This document shows positions 62,661 to 64,000 of a DNA stretch of 64,000 nucleotides, piece after piece. Position 1 is the stretch's first letter. The number at the start of each line of letters is the position of its first letter. Both the position numbers and the translations under genes were made by a program. The notes under the pieces are model-generated. The model was not told the origin of the DNA. It ran no database searches and worked only from the letters and a program-made list of their open reading frames with translations. This stretch comes from Leptothrix cholodnii SP-6 (GTDB taxonomy: Bacteria > Pseudomonadota > Gammaproteobacteria > Burkholderiales > Burkholderiaceae_C). The stretch lies in the NCBI RefSeq assembly GCF_000019785.1, contig NC_010524.1:4328001-4392000 (forward strand), in the 5' to 3' direction.

Positions 62661-62921
62661 TCAGCCTGCGTCGCTCGGGTCGTCACGCTGCAGGACCACG
62701 GCGCCGCTCCATCGCGTGGGGCGCTCGCCATCGCCGCCGTTGAGCCATTCGACGAGCACCTGGCCCGCTTCGTCGGGTTCGAGGAATGCAGTGGCGGTCC
62801 GCAGACCCACCACCCTTCCACGAGCCAGCCCCATCGGCTCTTCTGTCTGGCGCTGCAGATCGGCGTCCAGCCGCGTCAATTGAATCTGGTAACGCGGAAC
62901 CACATGCACGGAGGGATTCAA
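62661..62921 (-). CDS. Hypothetical protein, 86 residues
   Basis: The reverse strand encodes 86 residues from a TTG ('MNPSVHVVPRYQIQLTRLDA' to 'VLQRDDPSDAG'). A perfect AGGAGG ribosome-binding site lies eight bases before the TTG, and third positions are mostly G or C as in neighbouring genes, so it appears real. The protein looks like a small beta-rich fold with 'MGLARGRVVGLRTATAFLEP'. No signal peptide, membrane helix or known motif is seen. It is 226 bases upstream of infA on the same strand; that gap shows no clear signal. Confidence 0.6.
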   Translation of the reverse strand: MNPSVHVVPRYQIQLTRLDADLQRQTEEPMGLARGRVVGLRTATAFLEPDEAGQVLVEWLNGGDGERPTRWSGAVVLQRDDPSDAG

Positions 62922-63160
62922 GGCACTGGCCTCCTAAGACGTGGGCGAGTGCGTCGGACCGATTCGATCCGGTGGCCACTGCGCCGCGCGCAATCCGCAT
63001 ACTGCGGCGAATCGCCCCATCGCGTCAATCACTCCACCACGCGGATCCCTCACATGCGGAAGCGCCGCGGGCAGGCACGCAACGATGTTGCAACGCAGCA
63101 ACTGCGTGATCCGGGTCACCGACCGGCATGCCCCCCTGGGCGGGCCGTCGCAAGGGCGAC

Positions 63161-63493
63161 TCAGCGCGGCCCTTCATGACACTGGTTGCGTTTCTCGAAC
63201 CAGTACACCACGTTGCCGACGATCACCACCGAGCCCGTGACCACCGCCGAAACCGTGGCGACGGCGCCCAGCGCCACCAGCGCGGCGGCACAGCCTTCGT
63301 TGCGGCAATGGCCGAGCGTGCCGACCTGCTCGACGCTCATGACCATCTGGCGGTAGCTGATCTGGCAGTCCTCGTCGTAGACCTGCACGGTGCGTGGCAC
63401 GAACACGCAGCCCGCCAGCAGCACGGCGCACGAGGCAGCCAGACCGCGCGCATGGCGCCCGAATCGAGAGCCGACCCGGCGGCAGTCGCGCAT
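63161..63493 (-). CDS. Small lipoprotein or membrane protein, 110 residues
   Basis: Encodes 110 residues. A basic N-terminus and a hydrophobic stretch end in the lipobox 'AVLLAGC' (Cys near 29), so the mature part would be lipid-anchored. A second hydrophobic segment lies near residues 70-97 ('VALGAVATVSAVVTGSVVIV'). Four more cysteines are present. Its ATG overlaps the gshB stop (TGATG). Function is not recognised. The 239 bases downstream (62922-63160) carry nothing beyond a small CCGCA/TGCGG dyad near 62995. Confidence 0.68.
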   Translation of the reverse strand: MRDCRRVGSRFGRHARGLAASCAVLLAGCVFVPRTVQVYDEDCQISYRQMVMSVEQVGTLGHCRNEGCAAALVALGAVATVSAVVTGSVVIVGNVVYWFEKRNQCHEGPR

Positions 63494-64000
63494 CAGGCCA
63501 GCGCGGCTTCGAGGGCGTCGATGAACCGCGCCGCGACGTCGAAGCCGGTCTGGTCGGTGATCTCCTGGAAGCAGGTCGGGCTGGTGACGTTGATCTCGGT
63601 GACGCAGTCGCCGATCACGTCCAGCCCCACCAGCAGCAGGCCGCGCGCAGCCAGCACCGGCCCGATCGCCTCGGCGATCTCGCGGTCGCGCGCGCTCAGC
63701 GGCTGCGCCACGCCCTTGCCACCGGCGGCCAGGTTGCCGCGGATCTCGCTGCCCTGCGGAATGCGCGCCAGGCAGAACGGCACCGGCACGCCGCCGATCA
63801 GCAGGATGCGCTTGTCGCCCTTGACGATCTCCGGCAGGTAGCGCTGCACCATCACGGTGGTGGCGCCGTGCTGGTTGAGCGTCTCGATGATCGAGCCCAG
63901 GTTCAGCCCGTCGGGCCCGACCCGGAAGATGCCCATGCCGCCCATGCCGTCGAGCGGCTTGAGGATGATGTCGCGCTGCTCGGCATGAAAGGCCCGGATC
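63493..64000 (-). CDS. gshB: Glutathione synthetase, C-terminal part
   Basis: The reverse strand enters from the right edge and encodes the last 168 residues of GshB. The ATP-grasp part is visible: '[18 protein letters not shown]', '[20 protein letters not shown]', '[20 protein letters not shown]' and '[20 protein letters not shown]'. The enzyme adds glycine to gamma-glutamylcysteine. The N-terminal half lies beyond the window. The small lipoprotein gene follows with overlapping stop and start. Confidence 0.95.
   Translation of the reverse strand, partial: IRAFHAEQRDIILKPLDGMGGMGIFRVGPDGLNLGSIIETLNQHGATTVMVQRYLPEIVKGDKRILLIGGVPVPFCLARIPQGSEIRGNLAAGGKGVAQPLSARDREIAEAIGPVLAARGLLLVGLDVIGDCVTEINVTSPTCFQEITDQTGFDVAARFIDALEAALA

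Overview
The window is GC-rich DNA from a betaproteobacterium of the order Burkholderiales. The tRNA-Tyr/Gly/Thr-tuf-tRNA-Trp-secE-nusG-rplKAJL-rpoBC block, the rpe-gph-trpE order and a very large multicopper oxidase of the MofA type point to the Leptothrix/Sphaerotilus group. The species is inferred from gene content; nothing was searched.

Layout. 1-6 kb: the end of a LysR regulator, then the str operon rpsL-rpsG-fusA-tuf-rpsJ on the plus strand, closed by a perfect 14-bp terminator. 6-20.4 kb: on the minus strand, facing it, tRNA-Tyr, -Gly, -Thr, tuf, tRNA-Trp, secE, nusG, rplK, rplA, rplJ, rplL, rpoB and rpoC, with tRNA-fMet between the two operons. The two tuf genes form an inverted repeat that looks identical at base level. 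20.5-23.7 kb: trpG-trpD-trpC-ung (minus). 24.0-33.4 kb: a nine-gene plus-strand operon for a type II secretion/type IV pilus-like machine (GspF, GspE, PilMN-, PilO- and PilP-like proteins, a secretin with a C-terminal cohesin-like domain, three pseudopilins). 33.5-45.7 kb: a six-gene minus-strand operon led by a 2038-residue multicopper oxidase (putative Mn oxidase), followed by a YVTN propeller protein, two SCO copper chaperones, a cytochrome c/ligand-binding fusion and a parvulin isomerase. 46.2-48.1 kb: a RegB/RegA-type redox two-component system diverging from the oxidase. 48.1-52.8 kb: malQ, trpE, gph, rpe (minus). 52.9-64 kb: apaG, a Gcr-type membrane protein, a 39-residue membrane protein, mltA, a diguanylate cyclase, an Lrp regulator, a fused indolepyruvate ferredoxin oxidoreductase, an infA paralogue, two small hypothetical genes and the end of gshB.

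How it fits together. trpE and trpGDC lie on the same strand but are separated by about 26 kb holding the secretion operon, the oxidase operon, the redox two-component system and malQ. The central hypothesis is that this block is a functional neighbourhood for extracellular or outer-surface metal oxidation. The giant copper oxidase would be copper-loaded by the SCO proteins, folded with help from the isomerase, connected to the respiratory chain by the cytochrome fusion, controlled by the RegBA-like pair (a RegR-like box and an FNR/Anr-like box lie in the shared promoter region), and possibly exported by the adjacent pilus-like machine. The export link rests only on adjacency. The oxidase assignment rests on visible copper-site motifs plus family knowledge.
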